Origin: Deinococcus arcticus
GTDB lineage: Bacteria > Deinococcota > Deinococci > Deinococcales > Deinococcaceae
DNA: 40,564 bases
Direction: 5' to 3'
NCBI RefSeq assembly: GCF_003028415.1
Contig: NZ_PYSV01000023.1
Span: forward strand, 1-40,564
In this document: one piece after another, positions 8,643-16,712 of the stretch
How positions within the stretch are numbered: the first letter of the stretch is position 1
Layout: every line of letters begins with the position of its first letter
Program-made: the position numbers and the translations under genes
The notes under the pieces: generated by a model
What the model was told of the DNA's origin: nothing
The model's database searches: none
The model's input: only the letters and a program-made list of their open reading frames with translations

Positions 8643-10897
8643 CCTGGGCCGGTAACTACTGGGCGCACACGCCAAGTGAAGGGAGTGGCGGGAAGCCCCA
8701 CGACCTGAAAACGCATCTGCTTGACACTGCTCAACGTGCCAGAAACTACGCAGAAGTGTTTGGGGCGGGCAATCTGGCGTATCTGCTGGGGATTTGGCAC
8801 GACCTGGGCAAATACAACCCAGAGTTTCAGCAGTATTTGCGCGACGCCCAGGCTGCTGAGGCGAAAGGAGAAGATTTGGGCCGCAAAGGGCCTTCCCATG
8901 CTATATGGGGCGCGACCTTACTTTTGTCCAGATTGGCTGAGCATCCGCAACGCACGACGTTCATGCTGCCCGTGCTTGGCCACCATGCCGGGCTGGAGAA
9001 TGCGGGGGAAGGCGAGGAAAAAATTGCCGCCGAGCCTGATTTTGACGAGCGGATGGACGCCATGGCGCAGGCCATCAAAACCTTCGGCCTCTACCCAGCA
9101 GGCGCGCCGGAAAAGGTGCCAGAAGCGCCATTGAAACAGGAACTGTTCACGCGCATGGTGACTTCAGCCCTCGTAGACGCCGACTTTCTCGACACGGAAT
9201 TTCACTTTGGAGAGGAGCGGCCGAAGGCCAGACAGCATGACCTCGACATCCATGCTCTCTGGGAACGCTTCGAGGTGGGACGGAAGCGACTGCTAGAGAA
9301 GCAGCGCATTTCGGGGAAAGAGACCGCTGCCGAAGTGCAGGCAGTGAGAGACGAGGTGTACGCCGAGTGTTTGAAGGCGGCGACAGGTAAGCCGGGGATC
9401 TACCGACTGACTGTCCCGACAGGCGGTGGCAAGACGCTCAGTGGGCTGGCTTTCGCACTGAAGCACGCCCTGCGCAATGAATTACGGCGCGTTATCGTCG
9501 CCATTCCCTTTACGAGCATCATTGACCAGAACGCGGAGGTCTACCGCGATGTGCTGGGCGCGGATGCCGTGCTGGAGCACCACAGCGCCGTGCAACCGGC
9601 TGACAACAAGGCTGAGAAGCAAGATGCCCACACGCTACGCCTGCAACTGGCTGCAGAAAACTGGGACGTACCCCTTGTTTGCACGACTTTTGTGCAACTG
9701 TTCGAGTCGCTGTTTGCCCGTAAGACCAGCAAGCTCCGCAAGTTGCACCGCGTCGCCCGCAGTGTGCTGGTGCTGGATGAGGTGCAGACCCTCCCGCCGG
9801 AACTGCGCGGGCCAACCCTGGACGTGCTGCGAACGCTGGTGGACGACTATGGCGTGAGCGTGGTGCTCTGCACCGCGACGCAGCCGGCGTTTGAGGCCGA
9901 CGCGCTAACCGATGCTTTCAGTGACTTGCCGCAGACAGAGATTGTGCCGCAGTACGCTGAGCATTTCGAAGAGCTGAAGCGGGTGCAGTACAGCCTTCAC
10001 CGGCAGTATCCGCAGCCCGTTCCTTGGAAAGCCCTAGCCCTGGAACTGAAGGCTGAGCCGCAAATCCTGACCATCCTGAACACCCGGCGGGACGCCTTGA
10101 GCCTGCTGCACTCTCTTCAGGAGGAAAAGGCCAAACACCTCTTTCACCTCAGCACGCTGATGTGCGGTGCACACCGCAAGGACGTCCTTAATACCATCAA
10201 TGAACGCCTGAAGCGGAAGGCTGAAGTTCGGCTGGTAAGCACGCAGGTGGTCGAGGCCGGCGTAGACCTCGATTTTCCTGTGGTCTACCGCGCCCTCGCG
10301 CCACTTGACCGCATTATCCAGGCGGCGGGCCGCTGCAATCGCAACGGCAACGGCCCGCGCAAGGGCCGCGTCGTCATCTTCCAGACGGTAAGCGGCAAGG
10401 CCCCGCGCGGTCCCTACCAGCAGGGCATCGAGAAAGCCCGAACCATCTTGGAAACCGTGAAGGACATAGACCACGATCTGAACGGCACGGATATTCTCCG
10501 GCGTTACTTCAGCGATCTCTATGCGGACGTTCTGCCTGACAAACCGGGGGTGCAATCACTCCGCAGACAGCAGGAGTTCAGGAAAGTGGCCCAGGCTTAC
10601 CGCCTGATTGAGAACGACACTGTGAGCATCATCGTCCCGTATCGCGATTTCCAGCGCGCGCTGGAACAGTGGCAGCGTTTCCCCAGCCGCAAGAGCTGGC
10701 GTGCCCTGCAACCGTATGTGGTCAGTATTTACACCCACGAGGCCCGTCAATTGGAAAAGGCGCACGCCATTCGTGAACTGGAGGAAAACATCTACCTGCT
10801 TGAGGCGATAGGAGGATACGACTCCCTGGTGGGGCTGCCCATAGATCGTGACCCCGCCGACCTGATTTACATGACGGGCGGAAGCAATGTGCTCTGA
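8639..10897 (+). CDS. cas3: Cas3 HD nuclease/helicase, type I-C
   Basis: The 752-aa product is the effector nuclease that unwinds and degrades DNA bound by Cascade. HD domain: H26 in HDLKTHLLDTA, IWHDLGKYN (H54-D55), then SHAIWG and GHHAGL. Superfamily 2 helicase motifs: Walker A TGGGKT (261-266), Walker B as DEVQ (380-383), motif III CTATQP (411-416), and the C-terminal VVEAGVDLDFPVVYRA and QAAGRCNRNG motifs. I place the start at ATG 8639; the GTG at 8612 lies inside the preceding small ORF and lacks an RBS. Coding composition is visibly less GC-rich than its upstream neighbour. It is 14 nt before cas5. Confidence 0.97.
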   Translation: MTWAGNYWAHTPSEGSGGKPHDLKTHLLDTAQRARNYAEVFGAGNLAYLLGIWHDLGKYNPEFQQYLRDAQAAEAKGEDLGRKGPSHAIWGATLLLSRLAEHPQRTTFMLPVLGHHAGLENAGEGEEKIAAEPDFDERMDAMAQAIKTFGLYPAGAPEKVPEAPLKQELFTRMVTSALVDADFLDTEFHFGEERPKARQHDLDIHALWERFEVGRKRLLEKQRISGKETAAEVQAVRDEVYAECLKAATGKPGIYRLTVPTGGGKTLSGLAFALKHALRNELRRVIVAIPFTSIIDQNAEVYRDVLGADAVLEHHSAVQPADNKAEKQDAHTLRLQLAAENWDVPLVCTTFVQLFESLFARKTSKLRKLHRVARSVLVLDEVQTLPPELRGPTLDVLRTLVDDYGVSVVLCTATQPAFEADALTDAFSDLPQTEIVPQYAEHFEELKRVQYSLHRQYPQPVPWKALALELKAEPQILTILNTRRDALSLLHSLQEEKAKHLFHLSTLMCGAHRKDVLNTINERLKRKAEVRLVSTQVVEAGVDLDFPVVYRALAPLDRIIQAAGRCNRNGNGPRKGRVVIFQTVSGKAPRGPYQQGIEKARTILETVKDIDHDLNGTDILRRYFSDLYADVLPDKPGVQSLRRQQEFRKVAQAYRLIENDTVSIIVPYRDFQRALEQWQRFPSRKSWRALQPYVVSIYTHEARQLEKAHAIRELEENIYLLEAIGGYDSLVGLPIDRDPADLIYMTGGSNVL

Positions 10898-10911
10898 CAG
10901 AGGAGGTCAAT

Positions 10912-11637
10912 ATGCATGATCTGTCGGTTTGCCTGCGCGTGCGGGGCGATTACGCCCTGTTCAGCAGGCCGGAATTCAAGGTGGAGCGCGTTTCTTACCC
11001 GGTGATCACCCCCAGCGCAGCGCGGGGGGCGCTAGAGGCGGTGTACTGGAAACCGGAGTTCAAGTACCGTATCCGGCGCATCGGTGTGGTGAAGATCGGT
11101 TCCACGGCTACTGTCCTGCGAAATGAACTGGGCACGCGCCAGGGCAAGACGCCTGTGTTCATTGAGGATGACCGGCAGCAGCGTTCTAGCCTGCTGCTCA
11201 AGGACGTGGAGTACCTGATTCACGCGGACATCGTATTGCAGCCACACGCCTATGCGCAGGCGAACGGCGTCAATCTGCTGATGAAGCACACAGAATGTTT
11301 CAAACGTCGGGCGCAGAGCGGTCAATGCCGCCATCAGCCCTACCTGGGCACCCGCGAGTTCAGCGCCGAGTTCGAGGCCGCCACCTCGGATGAACAGCCG
11401 GACAGAGGCCTCAATCAGCGCTTGGGGAATATGCTGCTGGACATCGCCTTTGTGCCGAGCAAGACCCGCAAGGAAATGCAGTTCAAGCGCCATGACGGCA
11501 AAAAGTGGGACGTGGCCGACGGGTATATGGAGGCCGTTTACTTCAACGCGGACCTCAAGGACGGCTGGGTGGACGTCGTGACAAATACGGCAAATCCCTA
11601 CGCTCGCTTGGACGCCCTGGAGGGCCGCCATGCTTGA
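10912..11637 (+). CDS. cas5c: Cas5c (Cas5d), pre-crRNA processing endoribonuclease
   Basis: The product is 241 aa, preceded by AGGAGG (10901-10906) 5 nt before ATG 10912. Type I-C systems lack Cas6; Cas5 itself cuts the repeat hairpin at its base and stays on the 5' handle. The family's catalytic triad (Tyr46, Lys116, His117 in the Bacillus halodurans enzyme) appears here as Y45 and K125-H126 (LLMKHTECF). The N-terminal RAMP fold is recognisable (VCLRVRGDYALFSRPEFKVERVSYPVITPSAARG). The cut would leave an 11-nt AGGATTGAAAC handle from both arrays. It overlaps cas8c by 8 nt. Confidence 0.96.
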   Translation: MHDLSVCLRVRGDYALFSRPEFKVERVSYPVITPSAARGALEAVYWKPEFKYRIRRIGVVKIGSTATVLRNELGTRQGKTPVFIEDDRQQRSSLLLKDVEYLIHADIVLQPHAYAQANGVNLLMKHTECFKRRAQSGQCRHQPYLGTREFSAEFEAATSDEQPDRGLNQRLGNMLLDIAFVPSKTRKEMQFKRHDGKKWDVADGYMEAVYFNADLKDGWVDVVTNTANPYARLDALEGRHA

Positions 11638-13663
11638 TGCCCTGGTGAAGCACGCCCGAGACGAGGAGTTCAGTAAATCGTTGCCCCCGACGGGCTTCTA
11701 TAACTACTCCCAGCCGATTCGCTGGGTGGTACAGATCAGCGAGAGCGGCGCGCGCCTGGAGGAGGCTGACCTGTCAGGCCTTCTATTCGCGCGGCCCTAC
11801 ACGGGACGAACGAGTGGCATAGACCCGCATCCACTGGCCGATGAGGCGTGTTACGCGCTGGGCGTCAGCGTGGATGACAAAGGCAAGGTGGATGATCGCG
11901 CCGCTGAGAAGCACACCAAGTTTTTGACCCTCCTCGACAAGATGGAGGATGCCCCACAACTGGACGCCGACATCAGGCAAGCCATTGCCCAGGTGAAGAA
12001 GGCAGTGGCAGGCGAATGGCTGGCGGACGACGCCCGCTGGGCCGAGGTGAAATCGAAGGACTGGGTGGCCTTCCAGGTGCAGAGCGGCCCACTGGCCGGA
12101 AAGAAGCTCTTTCAGTTGCCTGCCGTACAAGCTTTCTGGGTGGCAGAGGCACAGGAGCGTATCGCTGTCAGAGACGACAAGAAAGAAATGATCACGGGTG
12201 AATGCGCTGTTTGTGGCGAGGTCAAACCACTTATCAGCCGCATTCCGGTTGGCGTGAAGCTTATCAGCAAGCCAGGGCCACTGCACTCGCTGAATAGCAA
12301 TGCCTTTGTATCGGGCCGCACTGATACGGGCGGGCACAACAACCTTTGCTACGAGTGCGCCGATACAGCTTCGCGCGTCTTCAATGCCCTGGCAAGCGAC
12401 AAGCAACACCGCCGCATCATCGTCATGGACAAGGTGGGCAAGCAGGTCAAATTGGATACCCTGCGCAATCAGGTTGCGCTTTTCTGGGTGGAGAAGGGAA
12501 GGCCCCTGCACTCAGCAGAGGACTTCAGTTTTCAAGGCGCTCTCGGCAGTTCATACGGCGAAGGCGCAACAGAAACCAAGGCGTCAGAATCATTTGATTT
12601 TGAGAGCGCGCTGGGCGACCTGATGCGTCCGCCTGTGGCCGATGACAGCGACTCGGACAGCGACAATGACGAACAGCCCAAGCCGAAGGTCAAGAAAGGC
12701 ACGAAAGCAGCAGCCAGCGCCCCTGCGCCACCTAAACCGGAGGCGCGGCTCAGTCAGCTCTCCAGTCTCTTGAACATCCAGAACGCCGCTGGGCAGCACC
12801 TCACCTTCCTGGATGGCAGCAAATTCGCCCTGGCAATTTTCAGTCCGAATGTGGGGCGCACAGCCCTACGGGAATGGCTCTACCTCGACCTGGGCCGAAT
12901 GCTGCCGCATGTGCGGGCCTATCTGAACGCCACCACGATCAACGACGCATGGGGGAAGCCCGGCGACCCACATCACATCAACGCGCTGATGGAGGCGCTG
13001 GGCAGCAAGAACGCCAACCTGACCCGCGACCTGATCCGCACAGCTTATGAGGGGGTAAAGCCGCCGCTAGAGATGCTGGCGCAGGCGGTACAACGGTTCA
13101 GAACACTGACGGTGAAGGGGGCGCAGGACAGGAAGAAGGACGAATGGGAGCGTCAGCGGCACCTGAAGACGCTGGCAGCAGCCCTGAAATTTTCGCTGTA
13201 TTACGCCAAGACGGCGGCAGAAGGAGGAGCGAAGTTCATGACCGGACTGGAAAGACTGGAATCTGACCCCGCATATCTGTGCGGGCGGCTGCTGGCCGTG
13301 CTGGAGGAAGCCCAGCAGGTGTACAGCTACCGCCAGAACAGGAAGCGCCTCAAAACCACGGGCGTACAACGGAGCTTCGGCGCGGCGTCGGCATCCCCGG
13401 CGGGGATCTTCCCAAAACTGGTGAAGCTGGCGACTGTGGCACACCTGCCCAAAGCGGGCCGTTACCTGAATGAGGAAATGGAGGGGCTGGTGCGGACGCT
13501 GGTGGAGCGGGGGGGCTACCCCATGTCCCTGAATGTGGAGGGTCAGGGCCGCTTTGGGCTGGGTTACTGGCACCAGCGCGGCGATATCCGTGCCAATTGG
13601 ACGCCCGAACAGAAGACCGCCGACGAGCAGGCCGAGAACGCTCCCGAAGGAGATGAAGCATGA
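11630..13663 (+). CDS. cas8c: Cas8c (Csd1), large subunit of type I-C Cascade
   Basis: At 677 aa this is somewhat longer than typical Cas8c. It recognises the PAM and target DNA in Cascade. The N-terminus (SLPPTGFYNYSQPIRWVVQI) and middle are Csd1-like. A probable zinc site is formed by C192, C195, C240 and C243 (CAVC and CYEC). Residues about 337-376 form an acidic then Lys/Pro/Ala-rich low-complexity linker (DSDSDSDNDEQPKPKVKK) that is not typical of the family. The C-terminal helical part (from M537) doubles as Cas11. The start overlaps the cas5 stop by 8 nt; the stop overlaps the cas7 start (ATGA). Confidence 0.95.
   Translation: MLDALVKHARDEEFSKSLPPTGFYNYSQPIRWVVQISESGARLEEADLSGLLFARPYTGRTSGIDPHPLADEACYALGVSVDDKGKVDDRAAEKHTKFLTLLDKMEDAPQLDADIRQAIAQVKKAVAGEWLADDARWAEVKSKDWVAFQVQSGPLAGKKLFQLPAVQAFWVAEAQERIAVRDDKKEMITGECAVCGEVKPLISRIPVGVKLISKPGPLHSLNSNAFVSGRTDTGGHNNLCYECADTASRVFNALASDKQHRRIIVMDKVGKQVKLDTLRNQVALFWVEKGRPLHSAEDFSFQGALGSSYGEGATETKASESFDFESALGDLMRPPVADDSDSDSDNDEQPKPKVKKGTKAAASAPAPPKPEARLSQLSSLLNIQNAAGQHLTFLDGSKFALAIFSPNVGRTALREWLYLDLGRMLPHVRAYLNATTINDAWGKPGDPHHINALMEALGSKNANLTRDLIRTAYEGVKPPLEMLAQAVQRFRTLTVKGAQDRKKDEWERQRHLKTLAAALKFSLYYAKTAAEGGAKFMTGLERLESDPAYLCGRLLAVLEEAQQVYSYRQNRKRLKTTGVQRSFGAASASPAGIFPKLVKLATVAHLPKAGRYLNEEMEGLVRTLVERGGYPMSLNVEGQGRFGLGYWHQRGDIRANWTPEQKTADEQAENAPEGDEA
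13238..13663 (+). CDS. cas11c: Cas11c small subunit, internal translation start within cas8c
   Basis: Inside cas8c, AAGGAGGAG (13221-13229) lies 8 nt before an in-frame ATG at 13238, the best Shine-Dalgarno site of the locus. Translation from it gives 141 aa starting MTGLERLESDPAYLCGRLL. It is known that type I-C cas8 genes express their C-terminal helical region separately as Cas11, two copies of which form the belly of Cascade. The position (codon 537 of 677) and the DPAYLxGRL helix at its start fit that arrangement. Expression has not been shown here. Confidence 0.75.
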   Translation: MTGLERLESDPAYLCGRLLAVLEEAQQVYSYRQNRKRLKTTGVQRSFGAASASPAGIFPKLVKLATVAHLPKAGRYLNEEMEGLVRTLVERGGYPMSLNVEGQGRFGLGYWHQRGDIRANWTPEQKTADEQAENAPEGDEA

Positions 13664-14586
13664 CGACCGAAGTGAAGACCGCTGCCATCAGTGACCCCAC
13701 CGTCCGCCACGAATTTGTCCTGCTGTTCGACGTGACCAACGGCAACCCCAACGGCGATCCGGACGCCGCAAATGCACCGCGCACCGATCCGGAAACGCAA
13801 CTGGGCTTCGTGACGGATGTGGCCCTTAAGCGCAAAGTCCGTGATTACCTGCTGCTCTCAAACTCACAGCGCAGCAACCCTATTGAGGTCTTCATCCAGA
13901 GTAAAACGGCATTGAACTCGGCCATTGAGGCGACATCCAAAACGCTCACCCCGGAATTGTCCAGCGATGAGAAGAGCGGCAAAAAGTCCATCCCGCGCCT
14001 GCGCGACGCCATGTGCGCGCAGTTCTACGACATCCGCATGTTCGGCGCGGTACTGTCCACCGGCAAGCTGAATGCCGGGCAGGTGCGCGGCCCCGTGCAG
14101 ATCACCTTCGCCCGCAGTATTGACCGCGTCCTGCCCATTGACGTCACCATCACCCGGCAGGCCCGCACCACCGAGGAACGCATGGAGACGGGCAGCACCG
14201 AGATAGGTCGGAAAAGTGTGCTGCCGTACGGGCTTTACCGGGCGCATGGGTTTTTCAACCCTCTTTTGGGCCGCGCCGTGACCGAAGGTGGCACAGGCGT
14301 AACGACAGACGATCTCAACCTGTTCTGGGAAGCGCTGACCAACCTGTTTAATCTGGACCGCAGCGCCAGCCGGGGCGAAATGGCTGTACGGGGTTTATAC
14401 GTTTTCAGCCACGAAAACGCTCTGGGCAAGGCACCGGCGCACAAGCTGTTCAAGCTCATTGAAGTGCCCTCGTTGGGGGACGGTGCAGCACCGCGCCGCT
14501 TTGAGGAATACAGCGTTGCTCGGCCAGCCGAAGGACCTCTGGACGCTTACCCCGGTGTCATGCTGACTGTCTTGGCGGAAGGCTAA
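13660..14586 (+). CDS. cas7: Cas7c (Csd2), crRNA-binding backbone of Cascade
   Basis: This 308-aa RAMP protein polymerises along the crRNA spacer. The family's signature is clear near the N-terminus: HEFVLLFDVTNGNPNGDPD followed by P-R-T-D-P and GFVTDVALKRKVRDY. The YDIRMFGAVLSTG segment and GPVQITFARSID are also typical of Csd2. The start overlaps the cas8c stop (ATGA), so it is translationally coupled. A 51-nt gap with a hairpin follows, the largest gap in the operon. Confidence 0.96.
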   Translation: MTTEVKTAAISDPTVRHEFVLLFDVTNGNPNGDPDAANAPRTDPETQLGFVTDVALKRKVRDYLLLSNSQRSNPIEVFIQSKTALNSAIEATSKTLTPELSSDEKSGKKSIPRLRDAMCAQFYDIRMFGAVLSTGKLNAGQVRGPVQITFARSIDRVLPIDVTITRQARTTEERMETGSTEIGRKSVLPYGLYRAHGFFNPLLGRAVTEGGTGVTTDDLNLFWEALTNLFNLDRSASRGEMAVRGLYVFSHENALGKAPAHKLFKLIEVPSLGDGAAPRRFEEYSVARPAEGPLDAYPGVMLTVLAEG

Positions 14587-14592
14587 CTCTTG

Positions 14593-14615
14593 AGGCCGGG
14601 CGATCAACCCGGCCT
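14593..14615 (+). terminator. Hairpin between cas7 and cas4
   Basis: AGGCCGGG (14593-14600) pairs with CCCGGCCT (14608-14615) across a 7-nt loop, 6 nt after the cas7 stop. There is no U-tract, so it is more likely an attenuator or RNA-stability element than a full terminator. It separates the interference genes from the adaptation genes (cas4-cas1-cas2). Confidence 0.4.
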
Positions 14616-14637
14616 GCTTCCCTTGCCGGAGGGGCCT

Positions 14638-15242
14638 ATGGAAGAGGTGATGCTCTCGGCGCTGCAGCATTTCGTGTTCTGCCCGCGCCAGTGCGCCCTG
14701 ATTCATGTCGAGCAGGTGTGGGCCGAAAACGAGTTCACGGCGCGCGGCCAGCAGCACCACGACCGGGCGCACGGCGGCGGCACCGAGGAACGCGGCGGCG
14801 TGCGCACCCTGCGCGCCCTGCCGCTCGTCTCGCGCCAGCACGGTCTGGCGGGCGTGGGTGATGTGGTCGAACTCTTACCCGACGGCTCGCCGCGTCCAGT
14901 CGAATACAAATCAGGCCGTGCCAGGCCCCGCCTGGCCGATGAGGTGCAGCTGTGCGCCCAGGCCCTGTGCCTGGAAGAGATGTTCGGCGTGTCCATTCCC
15001 GAGGGCTTCATCTACCACGCCGCCAGTCACAAACGCCGGGTGGTGGCGTTCACGCCTGCCCTGCGTCAGGCGGTGCTGGACGCCCGCGACGGGGTGCGCG
15101 ACCTGCTGCGCCGTCAGACCCTGCCCCCGCCCGCCGCTGATGACCGCTGCCTGCACTGCAGCCTGCTGGAGAGCTGCGAACCCTTTGCCGCCCGCGAGTT
15201 CCCGCGCGGCTTTGACCCGTTCAGCACCACCCTGGAGGACCC

Positions 15243-15246
<4 letters not shown>
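14638..15246 (+). CDS. cas4: Cas4, exonuclease of the adaptation module
   Basis: The product is 202 aa. GGAGGGG (14628-14634) precedes ATG 14638; a TTG-initiated extension to 14590 is unlikely. Cas4 is a RecB-like Fe-S nuclease that trims prespacers and selects the PAM with Cas1-Cas2. Iron-sulfur cysteines: one in [10 protein letters not shown] (residues 15 and 19 region) and the C-terminal [10 protein letters not shown] cluster. RecB-type catalytic residues: GVGDVVELL (Asp), VEYKSG (Glu, Lys) and [11 protein letters not shown]. Overlaps cas1 by ATGA. Base composition is very GC-rich (50 of 60 bases at 14761-14820), unlike cas7. Confidence 0.95.
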
Positions 15247-16270
<1,024 letters not shown>

Positions 16271-16271
<1 letters not shown>

Positions 16272-16564
16272 TGCTGGACTTTCTGGTGTGCTACGACGTG
16301 AATACGGAAACGTCCGCCGGGCGCCGCCGCTTGCGCCGGGTGGGGAAAGTCTGCACCTCGCACGGGCAGCGGGTGCAGAACAGCGTCTTTGAGGTCAGCG
16401 TGACCGATGTGCAGTTGCTGACCCTGCGTGAGCGCCTGCTGGCTGAGATGGACCCCACCGAGGACAGCATTCGCCTGTACCGCCTGCGCCAGCCGCGCGA
16501 CAAATTTGTCGAGGCATACGGACGGGACCGGTACGTGAACTTCTCTGACTCCCTGATTCTGTAA
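16271..16564 (+). CDS. cas2: Cas2, adaptation protein
   Basis: The 97-aa product has the ferredoxin-like Cas2 fold: first strand LDFLVCYDVNTE with the conserved Asp9, then RRRLRRVGKVCTSHGQRVQNSVFEV and a C-terminal IRLYRL strand. Cas2 dimerises and bridges two Cas1 dimers for spacer integration. The start codon overlaps the cas1 stop by one base. It ends the operon; a hairpin and the array 2 leader follow directly. Confidence 0.97.
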
Positions 16565-16574
16565 CTTTGCCCTG

Positions 16575-16614
16575 CGCGAACCCCCCGCGACGGAAAACCG
16601 CCGGGGGGTTCGCG
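16575..16614 (+). terminator. Hairpin after cas2
   Basis: CGCGAACCCCCCG (16575-16587) pairs perfectly with CGGGGGGTTCGCG (16602-16614). The 14-nt loop contains a small CGG-AAAA-CCG hairpin. It follows the cas2 stop by 10 nt and is the natural end of the cas operon, though only TTGTTCC follows as a weak T-rich stretch. Its arms carry the GCGCGAACC element that also recurs in the array 1 leader, so it may also be a binding site. Confidence 0.6.
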
Positions 16615-16712
16615 TTGTTCCTGACTCGCGTCTGGGACGGGTTGCATGACAACTTGGAAAGGCATTAAAACCTGAGGCTGGAAGCGTAAAAGAGGGTTCG
16701 CGCAGGAGAGCC
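16615..16712 (+). promoter_or_regulatory. Leader of CRISPR array 2
   Basis: This non-coding stretch separates the post-cas2 hairpin from the first repeat. It holds TGGAAAG (16655-16661) and CTGGAAGCGTAAAAG (16678-16692), the counterparts of array 1 leader motifs. GGTTCGCGC (16695-16703) follows. A possible promoter is TTGCAT (16642-16647), 17 nt, TTAAAA (16665-16670). Compared with array 1, the motif lies 20 rather than 10 nt from the repeat, and the first repeat is damaged. Confidence 0.6.

Noticed and set aside
14590..14637. TTG start extending Cas4 by 16 residues
   Set aside because: The extension runs through the hairpin and lacks an RBS, while ATG 14638 has GGAGG at good spacing.
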